A stretch of DNA of 63,043 bases from Hypholoma sublateritium FD-334 SS-4. Lineage: Eukaryota; Basidiomycota; Agaricomycetes; Agaricales; Strophariaceae. Positions within the stretch are counted from its first letter, which is position 1. Each line of letters starts with the position of its first letter. The notes beneath the pieces were generated by a model. That model saw only the letters and a list, made by a program, of their open reading frames with translations, had not been told where the DNA came from and ran no database searches. This document shows, one piece after another, positions 23,016-34,968 of this stretch. The translations under genes were made by a program, and so were the position numbers. The stretch covers positions 1 through 63,043 of the forward strand of contig KN817684.1 of the NCBI GenBank assembly GCA_000827495.1, given 5' to 3'.

Positions 23016-24189
23016 ATGTCCACCGCCAATGCACAGAGCAATGTGAGCTTGATCATCGAACTTTCAAGTGAATGTATTTTTAATCCCCTGCATTGATATA
23101 TTCAGGCTACAATCACTGACAAGGAAGTTATTTGCAAGACGATCGAATCTTTTCTCTCGAAAATTGAGGTACCCAATGCCTTCATGCCCATCGACCAGAA
23201 GTTCTATGACATCTGCTGCAAGCGGGCGATGGACCAGGGATATCCCATGGGCACGGATCACACGATCCCTTCTATCCGCCCATTCATGAAGACAGGCGTC
23301 TACTTGGCCTTCTGCGCTTACGGCCATCTCGAAAACGAAGCGACACGGATTTTCATGGCACTGTACACGGCCTTTTTGGTATATGTCGACGTGGCGTTTG
23401 TACGCGATAGTCGCAACGTGCGAGTGTTTACTGAACGCTTTATTCGCAACGAGAAACAAATGGACATAGTCCTCGACAGCCTTGCACAATTTCTGCTGGA
23501 GATCCCGGATCACTGGGAGCCTGTTGTTGCGAGCATCATTCTCACTGCAACGCTCAATTTCATCACTGCGCCAACCTTGGAATACCAAACCCAAGGAATG
23601 ACGGTAGGTTTCTCCTTTATTTTAATGCATGGCCCAAACCCAACAAACTGTCTTCAGGCATCTCCACATGCGGAGGGATATCCAGGATTCCTCCGTCAAA
23701 TGTCTGGAGCAGCAGAATCATATGGTTTGATGTTATTTCCTCGGAATTTGGTCTTGAATAGCTATATTCAGGTGCGTGAGCTGAGCCTGCGCCCTCAGAT
23801 ATTTTTTGGGAACTGATAGGTCTCGTATCCAGAGCTTACCAGAAGTTGCCAACTTCCTCAATTTCTCAAAGTATGTCGCACATACACTACCTCGCGCCTT
23901 CTATCCAGTCTGACCGTGTATGCTTCACAGTGATGTCCTTTCTTTCTACAAAGAAGAGCTGGAAGGGGATAATGTCAATTACATATCTGTCCGGGCACGA
24001 TGCCAGGGCGTACCGGCCATAACTGCCTTTCAACAATTGTCTGACGAAGTTGCGAGGTGCCACGCACAAGTGTGCAAGATTCTGGAAATGGACCAGGCGG
24101 CATACGACATCTGGAAAAAGTTTACATATGGGTATACCGTGTTCCACTTGTCCTGTGATCGATACCGCTTTGCCGAGCTTATGAACTAG
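23016..24189 (+). CDS. TRI5-type sesquiterpene synthase 1, altered Asp-rich motif
   Basis: Five exons (23016-23042, 23106-23603, 23658-23771, 23833-23870, 23931-24189) give 311 residues. The fold is a class I terpene cyclase of the trichodiene synthase type, which ionises farnesyl diphosphate with Mg2+ in the cytosol. The second metal motif is complete across the last splice: N226-D-V-L-S-F-Y-K-E234. The C-terminal DRYRFAELMN carries the Arg-Tyr pair seen in this family. The first motif is odd: residues 104-108 read D-V-A-F-V, where the paralogue at 26377 has D-D-V-Y-E. So one Asp and the acidic end of the motif are missing. Activity may be lost or changed. The intact frame and perfect splice sites argue against simple decay. 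Confidence 0.9.
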
Positions 24190-26299
24190 ATATCCTGTAA
24201 AAGATGCGCCACGCCGTTCTTCGACCGGACCGCATTGGTAGTATGTAGACAAGTTGTACTTCTGGATAATTGTTTGAAATTCACCGTAGCTGCTATTTTC
24301 GGCAAGATCAATGTGTTCATGGAATACAAATCACGTTGAACTTCAACGCTTCAGCTTCATCCAGCCATTGAGAAGCAATTAGGTTCTGACTATTCGAGTG
24401 GATACACAGTTTTTAAACTAAGTCGAAATGCTATCGAGCATCCATTTCAGTTATCGTGAAATATGAGAGAGCTTTTCGGCCCCCGTTTTTCAAGGATGTA
24501 TGCCGACGTATGTCGGCCAACAACATTTTCTACATTTGAAGACGTGCCAAAAATACTTCCCGTCCACTTGAAGATTTGCCGAGGTTTTCCCTATCAGTGG
24601 CCCTCGGTTGATAAATATATATAGAAAGTCCTTTACGTATTTAGGAAGAAATGATGTTCGGCAAAATGCGGAGTGTATGGCTTCCTCTTTGAATCTCACA
24701 TTGTATTCTAAGTACCGAGAGAGAAATCAAAAAATGCCACACGTTACCCATATAATGTTCCAACCGCTGTTCTATGTAAATGTACCAGATTACGGGGGAC
24801 TTCAAGTTTAAGGCATAGTATTACCTAAACTCCGACGCATCCGACTTGTGCGTGCATACTTAGCCGCCTCCCCTCTAAAAATGCTCATGTCAGTTGTTCA
24901 TACTTCCATGTGATCGGATATCTCGGACTGATAGCCTTAAGTTCGCTATTACACAGCTACTGAGAAATTCATGCAGTGATTAGGGCCACAAGTCCGCCAA
25001 TGGGCGCTAAAGCAAGGCTTACAACTTGAAGTGTCGCAGGCGTCTATTGTTACCCCAATCATTTCCCACTACCCACACATCTGCCCTTTTTGATTGAGCC
25101 ATATGCAAGAGCCACATTTTCTGAAATACCTAATCTGTTCTTCTCTTCCGTAAAGGGTGTGCAGCCGTTTAAATTTATTGAGTGCGAGTAAATCTAGGCT
25201 TTGTGGGGTAGTTCCCATTGTAGGGATTATATACTGTCATGGAACGTCGAAGAGTTTGACAGGACTGGTGAGTGGTGTTCTACCTATCCCCGTACAGTTT
25301 GTTTGTATGTATGTGCAGGCAATGTAATCACGCATTTTTTGAGTTTGATTTAGCTAAACATCCCGCTTTGTGTCAACTTGGTCATATGTAATTTCAGCAT
25401 AATATAGCATCTTATTTTATTTCCTCTGAGAGGACGGACTACGTAGTATGCGTTTACCGGCATGACTTTCGATGATACCCGGGCATCATAAACTATCGGT
25501 GTGATTATAGTTCTACGTCCGTGGTATGCGCTGATTTTCGGCCCCTGGCACTGCCAAAATAGAAGATGTCTAATACGGACAGTTGTTCGCCGCATAACCG
25601 CCCACCAATGATTGTAATCCTCTCGAACGCAGAGACGCGCAACGATTTTTTTTAGAATCGGCCATTTCCTCGAAGTCAAATCATCGGTTCTCGACTATGC
25701 TTCTCCGATCTATATTTGCAAGACTTCGCGGCACCGAGAAAGCAACGGTGGAATCAGGCCACCGTATAAACGAACATTTTCAACGCCTTCGTACCGCTTT
25801 CCTGTGTCGCACTGGGTGCGGCTATCAGAGTCTGGTATACGTAAGCTATGACTTCCGCTGACTACTCCGTATACGAGGACACAGTTCCTGGTGACATGTA
25901 ATGTGCTTCCTGGATATATGAATCATTCTTCTACTTCAGATATTCTCTTCACTAAACTTCATCATCAGAGTGTAGCCTGAAACAGTCAACTTCGAACCTC
26001 GTACACTGCTGGTAATCACCGGCAACTTCTTCGACCAATCTGAATCGGGCATTGTAGAATGTCGTATAGGTCTAGGCCGACCACTTATCTTCGCTATTTT
26101 GTTGCTATTTTGAATCTTGCAATAAAACATGACATGATCACAACATGATCAGTATAAATATTCACCGGCTCGGCAGACACAAAGCCGGATGCCGACAGGC
26201 CTTCGGAATGAAAGTCCTCTGAATCCTAAAATAGCATACCCTGTCGGCCCTCGGAGTCGGCGCGTCCACTTAATTAAATGTTAAAAGAACTGGAAGTCA
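24190..26299. other. Intergenic between the synthase genes
   Basis: About 2.1 kb with no supported gene. Open frames at 25350-25679 and 24490-24699 (minus) have no recognised features. Confidence 0.6.
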
Positions 26300-26305
26300 T
26301 ATAAA
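26300..26305 (+). promoter_or_regulatory. TATA box of synthase gene 2
   Basis: TATAAA, 77 bases upstream of the ATG at 26377. Confidence 0.6.
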
Positions 26306-26376
26306 GGTGCGTGCTCCAATCGTAGTCAGCCAACCAAGAGCTTCATCCCAATACCTTCCAGCACCGCGAGTCTAAA

Positions 26377-27533
26377 ATGTCGATTTCTGTCGCTATGAAC
26401 AACGTCAGTGAACAATTGTTTGCTTCGATTTATATACTCACTCCATTCAATCCCAGACGACGTCTGTACAGAAGGACGCCATTCGCAAGGCCATCAAATC
26501 TTTGCTAAAGCAAATAGATGTTCCATACAACGTCACTCCCTACGACCAGAACCTCCATGATATCTGCTGCCAGCGCGCCGTTGAGCAAGGATACCCAATG
26601 GGCTCCGACCGATCAGAGCTTTCACTCCTCCCATTCATACCGTCGGGAGTCATCATGTCCGCCACCGCATACACACACATCGAAAGTGAGGCGACGCGCG
26701 TATTTATCGCGCTGTACACCGCGTTCCTAGTCTACGTCGACGACGTGTACGAGCGCGACAACAGCGCCGTGCGGGTCTTCATCGAGCGCTTCGTGCGCGG
26801 CGAGAAGCAGATGGAGCCGGTCCTAGACGGCCTTGCACGGTTTCTGCCAGAAATTGCGGACCACTATGAGCCTGTTGTGGCGAACATCATCCTCACAGCA
26901 ACCTTGAACCTGATAAACGCGTCAACTCTAGAATTTCAGACCCAGGGAATGAAGGTAGAGACCCTGCTAGGTCGTGTTTTGAGGAATATACTGAAGCGAC
27001 ATCAGGCCTCGCTTGCTGCCAAAGGATATCCAAAGTTTACCCGTCAGATGTCCGGCTCTTCAGAAACATATGCGCTGATGGCGTTCCCGCGGCATATTCC
27101 CATGCAGAACTATATTCAAGTGAGTGGTCCTTGTTGTTTCGGAACGACGTTCAAGGGAACTGAGGACTATGTACAGTGCCTCCCAGAAGCTGTCATGTAC
27201 ATTGGCTACGGAAAGTAAGACCATAATTGGTATGCACTGAGGTACTTGTCTAATGCGCTTCTGGTGTTTCGCAGCGATGTCCTGTCGTTTTACAAAGAAG
27301 AAGTTGCCGGAGAAACCGTCAACTATATTTCTGTCCTTGCGCGTAGCCAGGGCGTATCAAACATGCAGGCATTCCAACAATTGGCAGACGAGGTTGCGAA
27401 ATCGGATGCTTCAGTGTGCCAAATTGTGGAAACCGATCCAGAGGCACTGGATGCATGGGTTAAATTCAAGGATGGATATGTTAGGTTCCACACATCGTTT
27501 GATAGGTACCGCTTGGATGAACTTTTTGATTGA
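26377..27533 (+). CDS. TRI5-type sesquiterpene synthase 2
   Basis: Five exons (26377-26403, 26457-26954, 27006-27119, 27177-27214, 27275-27533) have exactly the same lengths as those of the gene at 23016 and give 311 residues. Both metal motifs are present: D104-D-V-Y-E108, and N226-D-V-L-S-F-Y-K-E234, whose Asn codon is split by the last intron. The C-terminal DRYRLDELFD keeps the Arg-Tyr pair. Expected role: Mg2+-dependent cyclisation of farnesyl diphosphate to a sesquiterpene; the product cannot be predicted. No P450, transporter or regulator gene is nearby, so no metabolite cluster is evident. GC content in the central exon is higher than in gene 1. Confidence 0.93.
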
Positions 27534-27682
27534 TCGGGGATTGGAATAGACGTACGCAGTGTACTTTGTAAAACATCTTTGTAACTTTGTAAATATCTTT
27601 GTAAATTGAACTCAACATGAAATCGAGACGCTGTATTGCGAGGCCGGGGATTGAGGTAAAAAAACGTGAAACATAGACAACA

Positions 27683-27767
27683 TCCCTCTTAGCTCAGTGG
27701 TAGAGCGCGTCACTAGTATACATCGTTGGTGTATGACGAGGTCAGTCGTTCAAGTCGGCTAGCGGGA
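27683..27767 (+). tRNA. tRNA-Thr (AGT) with 14-base intron, acceptor mismatch
   Basis: Same cloverleaf as the gene at 15458. Anticodon AGT lies at 27715-27717, with a 14-base intron at 27719-27732 and the T arm AGTCG/CGGCT around TTCAAGT. The acceptor pairs TCCCTCT with AGCGGGA, leaving one T-C mismatch at the fifth pair. A TTTT terminator follows at 27772-27775. It is probably functional; the mismatch may indicate early decay. Confidence 0.9.
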
Positions 27768-27775
27768 ATTATTTT

Positions 27776-28246
27776 GTTCCGATATTCTTTTCAAATTTCA
27801 GCGTCTCGTCTCGATATTGCCCAGTGACCAGTCTAGTAGTAGGGTTGCTGAAGCTTGACTGAGCAGTCAACGACTCCAGCAACCAGAGTCATTTGAAATA
27901 ATCAATTTTCATAGTTTCGTCTTCTCCAATATAGGCTTATGGATATAAAATTCCGAACTCATGGTGTTGCTTTTTACCTTTGGCCTGGATCTCCATGTAG
28001 GTATTTATCACCAGTTTGGAAAGAAGGTCCACTTGTGGCGCAGATTCTCGATGGCATCAAGGTGCAGGGTCGCGGGTGCCTCGGCCGGCACAAGCGTGCC
28101 GGGTTGTTTGTTAAGTCGCGTGCCAACGGGAACCATCACGTGACAAGCGGACAAAACGCGTTTCCCTCGTGCTCGCCGTGTTCAACTTTGGTTCATTACA
28201 GCCATTCAGCGACGACGGGCGTTAGGCCTTCCTCAAGCACAAAATC
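27776..28246. other. 5' flank of the Polo-like kinase gene
   Basis: No gene. An open frame from 27939 overlaps the kinase start in another frame and is judged spurious. Confidence 0.5.
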
Positions 28247-31200
28247 ATGTATCAAGCGTCCAATTACAATAGAATGCCTCCAACAGGCCACGCCGCAGCG
28301 CCTGCGCAGCGCAGACATCCGCTCACGAATGCGGTCAACCACCAGGTCAACCACCCACAACCACAACTTCACGAAACGCCTCCACCGAAGCTACCAGCGA
28401 AGACACCCTCATCACCGCCACTTCCTAGACAGAATAGCAAGACTGCGCCGCCGTCACCACCGAAAGTAATCGTTGATAATCACGGGAGAGTGCAGTTCGA
28501 TCGAGTGGGCTTCCTGGGAGAGGTAAGTGGTTTAGAGATGTGGCAGACGACAATCATGACCCGCGTTTCTCTCTAGGGCGGATTTGCTAGGGTGTACGAA
28601 GTCAAAGATTCTCGCAACAACAGGCTGGCCTGCAAGGTGGTTACCAAGACTTCTCTCAAAACGAAAAAAGCCAAAACTAAAGTGAGAACGGAGCCACTGT
28701 CGAGCGGCTTATAATTCATACTAACATCTTCCAGCTTTACGCAGAAATCAAGATTCATCGCTCACTCCAACATCCTAACATTGTCAACTTCCAGGACTGT
28801 TTCGAAGATTCCGAAAATGTATACATGACGCTCGAGCTATGTCCTTCTGGATCCCTCATGGATATGTTGCGTCGCCGTCGCCGATTCACTGAGCCAGAAT
28901 CTCGCTTCTTCATGGTCCAACTCATTGGTGCTTGTCATTACATGCACACCCACCAAGTTATCCACAGGGATCTCAAGCTGGGCAATTTGTTCCTTGATGC
29001 GAACATGAATGTTAAAGTTGGTGACTTTGGACTCGCTGCACTCATAGAGAACCCCGGCGAGAGGAAGAAGACCATTTGTGGAACGCCTAATTACATCGCC
29101 CCAGAGGTATTGTTCGACACCGCCAACGGTCATAGTTTTGAGGTCGATACATGGTCGATTGGTGTTATTCTATACACCCTGGTCGTCGGTCGGCCGCCCT
29201 TCCAGACAAAAGACGTAAAGGCGATCTATAAGTGCGACTTTTTGTTCATCGGGCGTTCACGTAACTGATATTTTCTGAAGACGCATTCGCGCCAACGAAT
29301 ATGAATTCCCGACCGACCGCATTATCTCATCAGCTGTACAACACTTAATCCAACAAATCTTGACCCAGGATCCCTCACAACGGCCCACTCTACACGAAAT
29401 CGTTGACCACGCCTTCTTCACTCGGGGTCCCGTACCTTCATACATCCCCACCTCCGCCCACGACATAGTTCCCGACTTCCGCCACATCACCAAAGCCGCG
29501 TCAGATACCAACCTTAGGCGCCTACGCAAGTATTCGCTACTCGACACCGACTACTCGCTCCCGCCCGCGTCGGCCTCAAACACCGCCCTCCCGGCATCCG
29601 GGTCCTCCGGGGCCAGCAACGCGCTCGCCGCGAGCAAAAGTATCACCAGCAGCATCGCCCAGCAGGAGAAGGAGTTCCAGAAGGCCGTGCAGCCCGGCTC
29701 ACCGATCAGCGCACTGCTGTCGTCCGCGCGCCAGCCGCTACTCATGGGCACCGCTGTGGGCGGCGGCGGCGGCGTGCGCGAGAGCCCGCTGCTACGTAAG
29801 CTGCAGGCGGTAAAGGAGAGCCCGCTCGGCCGGCGCACGGTGACGCGTGGGCTGAACGGCATCGTCGAGGAGAACGGGCCGCAGGGCCGTCGGCGCATGG
29901 ACGAGGGCGAGCAGGAGGAGGTGGAGTTGCGTCTGCGGACGAAGGAGCTGGAGGCTCAGAAGGCACGCATCGTCGCGCAGATGGCGCCTGTACGCGAGGA
30001 GCAAGAGCGCGATGAGGAGGACGAGGATGATCGGGTTGAGGAGAAGCAGGCTCCCGCACCGAGGCCGAAGGAGAAGGTGCGCGAGGTGTATGGGACGGTA
30101 GACCGCGAGAACGCCGTTCCAGCAGGCGCAACGGCTATCACACACAAGTACAGCACGCGTACAAGGCATCAATTGAGGGGCGCCGCGGAGAAGGAGAACG
30201 CGCAAGCAACTGGTAAACATTCTATTTCTTTCCTCTGCGAGTTCATCTTATTGAATTTGCTTACAGAACCTGTATACGCGGAACCTGCGCAGCCAGCAGC
30301 CGCTTCAGTTAAACTGAACGGCTTCGATGCTGCGGCTCAAACGCTGACGATGGCCTTCGAAGCGAAGGCTATGGGTCGTGTCTTCCGTGTACCCGAAGGT
30401 TATCTCCCCTTGCCCGACGAACGCGTGTTCATCGTGAGCTGGGTGGACTACTGCAACAAGTACGGCATGGGCTACGCACTTACCGATGGCAGTGTCGGTG
30501 TGCACTTCAATGACAGCACCTCTCTCGTGTTGAGCCCTGATAAAGTGTAAGCGTATGACCCCATTTGCGTTGTCGGAACCAGACTGATTTAGATCTACCT
30601 TTTTGCAGACACTTCGACTACATTACGTCGCGCCGGTCTGGGTCGGTGTACGTGCGCAAGTCGTACACCGTTGAAGTCTACCCCGACGAGCTGAAGAGCA
30701 AGGTATACCTGCTGAAGCATTTCGAGCGGTATATCATGGACCGCCTCTACGGCGAGTATGACTACACGTTCGAAGATGTCAACCGCGAGAAAGGCATGGA
30801 ATGGGTGCAGAAGTATCTCCGCATGAAGCACGTTATCGTGTTCAAACTCAGCCACGATGTATTACAGGTACGTTGTCTGCCCCCAAAAAATTCAAAAATT
30901 CCAGGACCTGCACTGATTGTCTCCCGTCCTGCAGTTCAACTTCTACGACCACTCGAAGCTCATCCTCTCCTCGCACGGCCTCCTCGTGACGCACATCGAC
31001 AAGCACTACAAGATGACGCGCTGGCCACTCGCCGACATCATGACCCAGGCGCTCGCGCCGAACGCCCATGCAGACCCGGAGCAGGCCAAGTTCAACCAGC
31101 GCCTCGTCGACAAGCTGAAGTACTGCAAAGAGGTGCTCGTCAGCATCCGCACGGCGAGCGCGGCGGGCGGCTCGGGCGTGCCCGAGGAGAGCGAGGCGAT

Positions 31201-31300
31201 GGGCTCGGAGCTCACAGGCGGGCTACAGCACATCGCGACGGCTGCGCCGGTGGCGACAGGGACGCTCGCTTCGCGAACGTCGAAGATGGCGCTGCGGTGA
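28247..31300 (+). CDS. PLK1/CDC5: Polo-like kinase
   Basis: Seven exons (28247-28522, 28577-28681, 28735-29231, 29281-30212, 30267-30546, 30609-30867, 30935-31300) give 904 residues. The kinase domain begins at [11 protein letters not shown] (about residue 92). It continues with ACKVV (the ATP-binding Lys), HRDLKLGN near 203, VGDFGLAA near 223, and the activation-loop Thr in [14 protein letters not shown] near 239. Two polo boxes follow. PB1 starts near 640 with [10 protein letters not shown] and [10 protein letters not shown], which holds the phosphopeptide-binding Trp. PB2 in the last exon has FYDHSKLIL (about 787-795), with the His and Lys that contact phosphate. It is a mitotic regulator of spindle poles, the anaphase network and cytokinesis. 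The linker of about 300 residues is unusually long and GC-rich. Confidence 0.96.
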
Positions 31301-32819
31301 GGCAGTGCCGGGGCCGCCGTCATGATTTGTTACAAACAGGGCGGCAGCGTTATTTAGCTACGTGAGGGCGGTGACAGCGTAGGTTGGCGCCGCCTATTCG
31401 CACCTTACGAAGAAGGGCCTCTCATTTTTCTTATTCTTTATTCTTGTATTCTCCCTGTTGTCATAGGGCGGCGGGAGCATGCATGTATATTATTGGTATA
31501 CCCTTGCCCATCATTTTATCTCGCGTTGTGTCCCGTTTGCAAGCATTCACCCCATATCCCATCCTATCAAACTAGTTCTTAGTTGCATCAGCTTGATCCT
31601 TCAGTATCTCGGACTCTCCTTTGCTTTGCATCGTCAAGCTTTCTCTTACGCTATGTAATTGCACTATGAAAATGGTAGAACAAATTCAAATTATCTTCTG
31701 AGCCATTTACATTACATACTAAATCCCCCCCCCCCACTCAATTAATGGCAAGGTCGAACGCAGTGGACCCTCGCTGGATCGGACGCGACCAAGACGCGAC
31801 TTTGAGGATGTAAGCGGAGCTTAAAAAAACACATCGTACGTTTGTCATCGTCAGCGGACACGGACTACGTTGTTGACTCCATCTGATATCCTACTCAGAG
31901 TCGGATTCCCAGTCTTGCGGTTACCCTGCCGCCCTTGGACACGAAACTTGAAGATTCAAAGACGCAATCTCTGACAGACTCTTGTAGACCAATGCGTAAT
32001 CCAAGGGTGATCTAACGAAGCCCTCTCCGGTCTGGCCAAACTACAACCATTCCGCTTCAGTGGGGTCTTCTGGACCTTGGCCTTGTGCTCTACAATACTT
32101 TGTCGGGATTGCTTCTTCTGGAGAGTCATACCAGAAACGAACGGGCGCCCCGCTTGCCCACATCTCGGACACGATTCTTCCCGGCCGAATTGATCAACGC
32201 TTGTCTTTGCTCGTTACTGCCCCAAATTCGGCCAGAAGCTGGGACGTGCTGCCCTCTGCAAGCGTACTAGATATACACACCAGTAAGCCTCGCTGCAATC
32301 TATTTCAACGAAAAGAGGGAATACTTGGAACCATCTCTCCCTCTCCGCCACATATCTCGCCGTCCGACTTGCGCTGATCGATAAACTGGAAACACCTCCG
32401 TACGAAGGTTCAACAGCTCCATGTTCGCATGATAGAAGTTGATCGTTTGTTTTCCAGTATGTACTTTTGGGTCAAACCGCCTGTGGAAGACCCAGCAACC
32501 GCAAAGACCTCAAATTTTTCTTCTGGTAGACCTACGCAAGCTTCCCCTTGCTGTTTTCCGATCCCTCTGTCACCGCTTGGAAAATACGCCGCTCCCATAA
32601 AAGTTAATCGCATGGCATTCACGTCCGTGGGTGATGGCCTTTGCTTGGCCAGGCATCCCAGTAGCCGATAATGCGGTGGCCTGAATGCGAAAGCAAGCGA
32701 CATCCATTATGATCACGAGGCCCTATATGCCACTGTGGCATTGGCTACGACTATAAGACTGTCCAGGATTATTTCCCGCACCACACTCCATACGAACTCG
32801 AATTCCGTCCCGCAGAACG
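31301..32819. other. Intergenic, no gene seen
   Basis: Contains a poly-C run near 31727. Open frames at 32060-32377 and 32410-32703 are unsupported. Confidence 0.6.
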
Positions 32820-34227
32820 ATGAGTGGCCCATATTTCGGTACCCATCCATACGACCCATTTCGCAAGGATACTTTGTATGTGCCTCCCCATGTCGTGGCG
32901 CATGCCACCGGACACCCCCAGCATCCCCTGCGCAGCCAGTCGGCGAACATTCTGGAGAGTTCTGCGTCCGCGCCCAATCTGAAGCAGTATGCCAAGGAGC
33001 AGGCGGACGAGGACTCACTTCCGCGGGGCTTTTTGCAGCCCGTTCCGAAGGCAGCAAAGAAATATACTGCGAAGGAGATTCGACATCGTCATAAGATGAG
33101 GAAGGAGGCCTGGGACAAACTCACCGGAGGCGAGCCGATAGAACCAGACCCTGCTACATCGGCGCTCCCAACACTACATTCGGCTCCTAATCTTCGGGCT
33201 TTGTTACCTTCCGATGTACCGAGTCAGCCGTATCCGCGAGCCTTGAACGCAGCGCAGAACACTGGGCCCCCTGCTCCCGCTGTCCACTACACGTCGCCTT
33301 ATACCATCATGGTCGGCGAGAATGACGTGCACCCTGACCCCACATATGGGTATTTGAATAACACTCCAAACAACACATATCACCCACCGAGAGGTGGAGG
33401 ATCTTCGACGCTGCCTTCGGTGGTCAATTTGGATGCTCTTCCCAAGACCTTACAACCTTATCCCGCTATTCCAAAGTCCTTTCAACCTTACGTGGTCTCG
33501 ACTACGACGCAAGACAAACATGGATTCCAAGTGAGTTTGTTCGCGATACGTGTTTTGCGCTCTCTAACTATACATGCTCTGAATCCAGCCGGGCAGCGTT
33601 GTCATTGTGAGGGAGGGGTCGAAGGGCAGATGGAAAGTGGGAGCTTTTCTTTCAGCCGAAAAGTATCGCGAGATAGATGTAAGCTTCGCATTACATATTC
33701 ATTGCTCAGATATTAAAGTCTTCGCGATGTAGGGGTCGGAGCACTACCTCTATCAAGCAGCACCTTTCCGGGATCGCAAAGGGAAGGCACCTCGCCCACA
33801 CAACTACTTGGCCGAGAACATTTCTTGCATTCCATATGACGACACACCTCATATTACGCCTTACGACACAGACAAGGCCAGGGCGATGCTGATGAACCAC
33901 CTGACGAAGCCTCCGAAGATAGACGTGCGTACTGCCTACTACCCGTCTTTCAGTCGATTTTAACCGTCTTTTCAGAGTTTCCTGTTCGCATCCTTCCCCA
34001 CGGAGACCAAGTCGCCTGATACTGGTCATGTTTCCACATACGAGACCTGGGAACCGGTCATGTGTCTGGGGGTGGGTTTCTCGTCACTTTTTCTGTCGAA
34101 AAGTGCTGACTGAATCGTGGTATAGGATATGCTACATAATTTCGGCTTTTCAGTGCTTGGACTCGTCGGAAACCATATTGGAAAGCAATACGTTGTTTAC
34201 AATGTTAAGCCGTACTGTGGCTGGTGA
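32820..34227 (+). CDS. Unrecognised family, member B
   Basis: Five exons (32820-33530, 33589-33678, 33733-33924, 33976-34071, 34126-34227) give 396 residues. It is the paralogue of the gene at 18656-19897 on the opposite strand. Shared N-terminal motif: DSLPRGFLQP followed by KEIRHRHKM and a DKLT. Shared C-terminal blocks: PGSVVIVREGSKGRWKVGAF, CIPYDDTPHITPYDTDKA, SFLFASFPT, MCLG and QYVVYNVKPYCGW. Between these the protein is Pro/Ser/Asn-rich and poorly conserved. The VVIVREG..GRWKVG block looks like a small beta-barrel of the KOW/SH3 kind, but this is only a guess. No signal peptide or membrane segment. Function unknown. Confidence 0.82.
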
Positions 34228-34960
34228 GCTGGGTGAGGGCTGGATATCGTCGTAACCGGGTGGAGACGAAGCTCCAGTGATTGGAATAAAGTTGAGAATT
34301 ACCATCTAGTTCTCAAACGTAATGAGCATAGATATTATAATTTATAACTACCTCCATTCCGATTGAGTAGTTTGTGGATGAATTTATCCTGACTCTGTCT
34401 GAGGGGAATTCTCAGTATGTAGGCTACGAAATGTGCGACTCGGAGTGGCCAGCACCTAACATGCACATGAGTCATGTTTGAAGCAAGCAGAGATCTCTGA
34501 TGACATCATACATACAACTGGCAAGGATCTGCAAGGATCGGGAGCTATCCTGAGCTATCGGGAGCGCCGAGAGGGTTCGAGAGGCACGCTGAGGCACGCG
34601 AACAAATGTGACTTAGCCGACGTTGCCGGCGGGACACACATGTCACCCCGCTAAAATAGGAAAATGTTTGCATGCTTTTATACTCAATAATATGTCAGAA
34701 ATGCAAGGCTAGAGTGAAAGTTTGATTCAATCGCGGCTGGACATAGAAATTTTCTTTCGAACTTGCAGCGAGTATGTATAGCCATTATGTAGAACTACGT
34801 ATGTGACTGGCGACGCTTGGACGACGAGCTAAACATGGCGTTGACTCGGATGAATCACGATTACCATTGTCAAGACAACTGCCATGGCCCATGATTAAAT
34901 GCAAATAGCGACAATCTGCCAAGTCTGTAGAGAGTAAGTGACCTCCTTCCGACTTGGAGG
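34228..34960. other. Intergenic with short direct repeats
   Basis: No gene. Short direct repeats cluster at 34520-34600: GCAAGGATC twice, GAGCTATC-type words three times, GAGGCACGC twice. Confidence 0.5.
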
Positions 34961-34968
34961 ATCTACAT
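34961..34968 (+). repeat. Left target-site duplication of the hAT element
   Basis: ATCTACAT, identical to 35635-35642 on the other side of the element. Confidence 0.85.

Noticed and set aside
27939..28469. 176-codon plus-strand frame overlapping the start of the Polo-like kinase
   Set aside because: Arg/Ser/His-rich low-complexity product in a different frame; the kinase start and first exon explain the sequence.
29551..30220. Minus-strand open frames opposite the Polo-like kinase linker
   Set aside because: They are antisense shadows of a GC-rich disordered region; the plus strand has the kinase and polo boxes in one spliced frame.
15458..34227. A segmental duplication covering tRNA-Thr plus the unnamed family gene
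   Set aside because: The genes between differ completely, orientation of the family members is opposite, and flanking DNA does not align.
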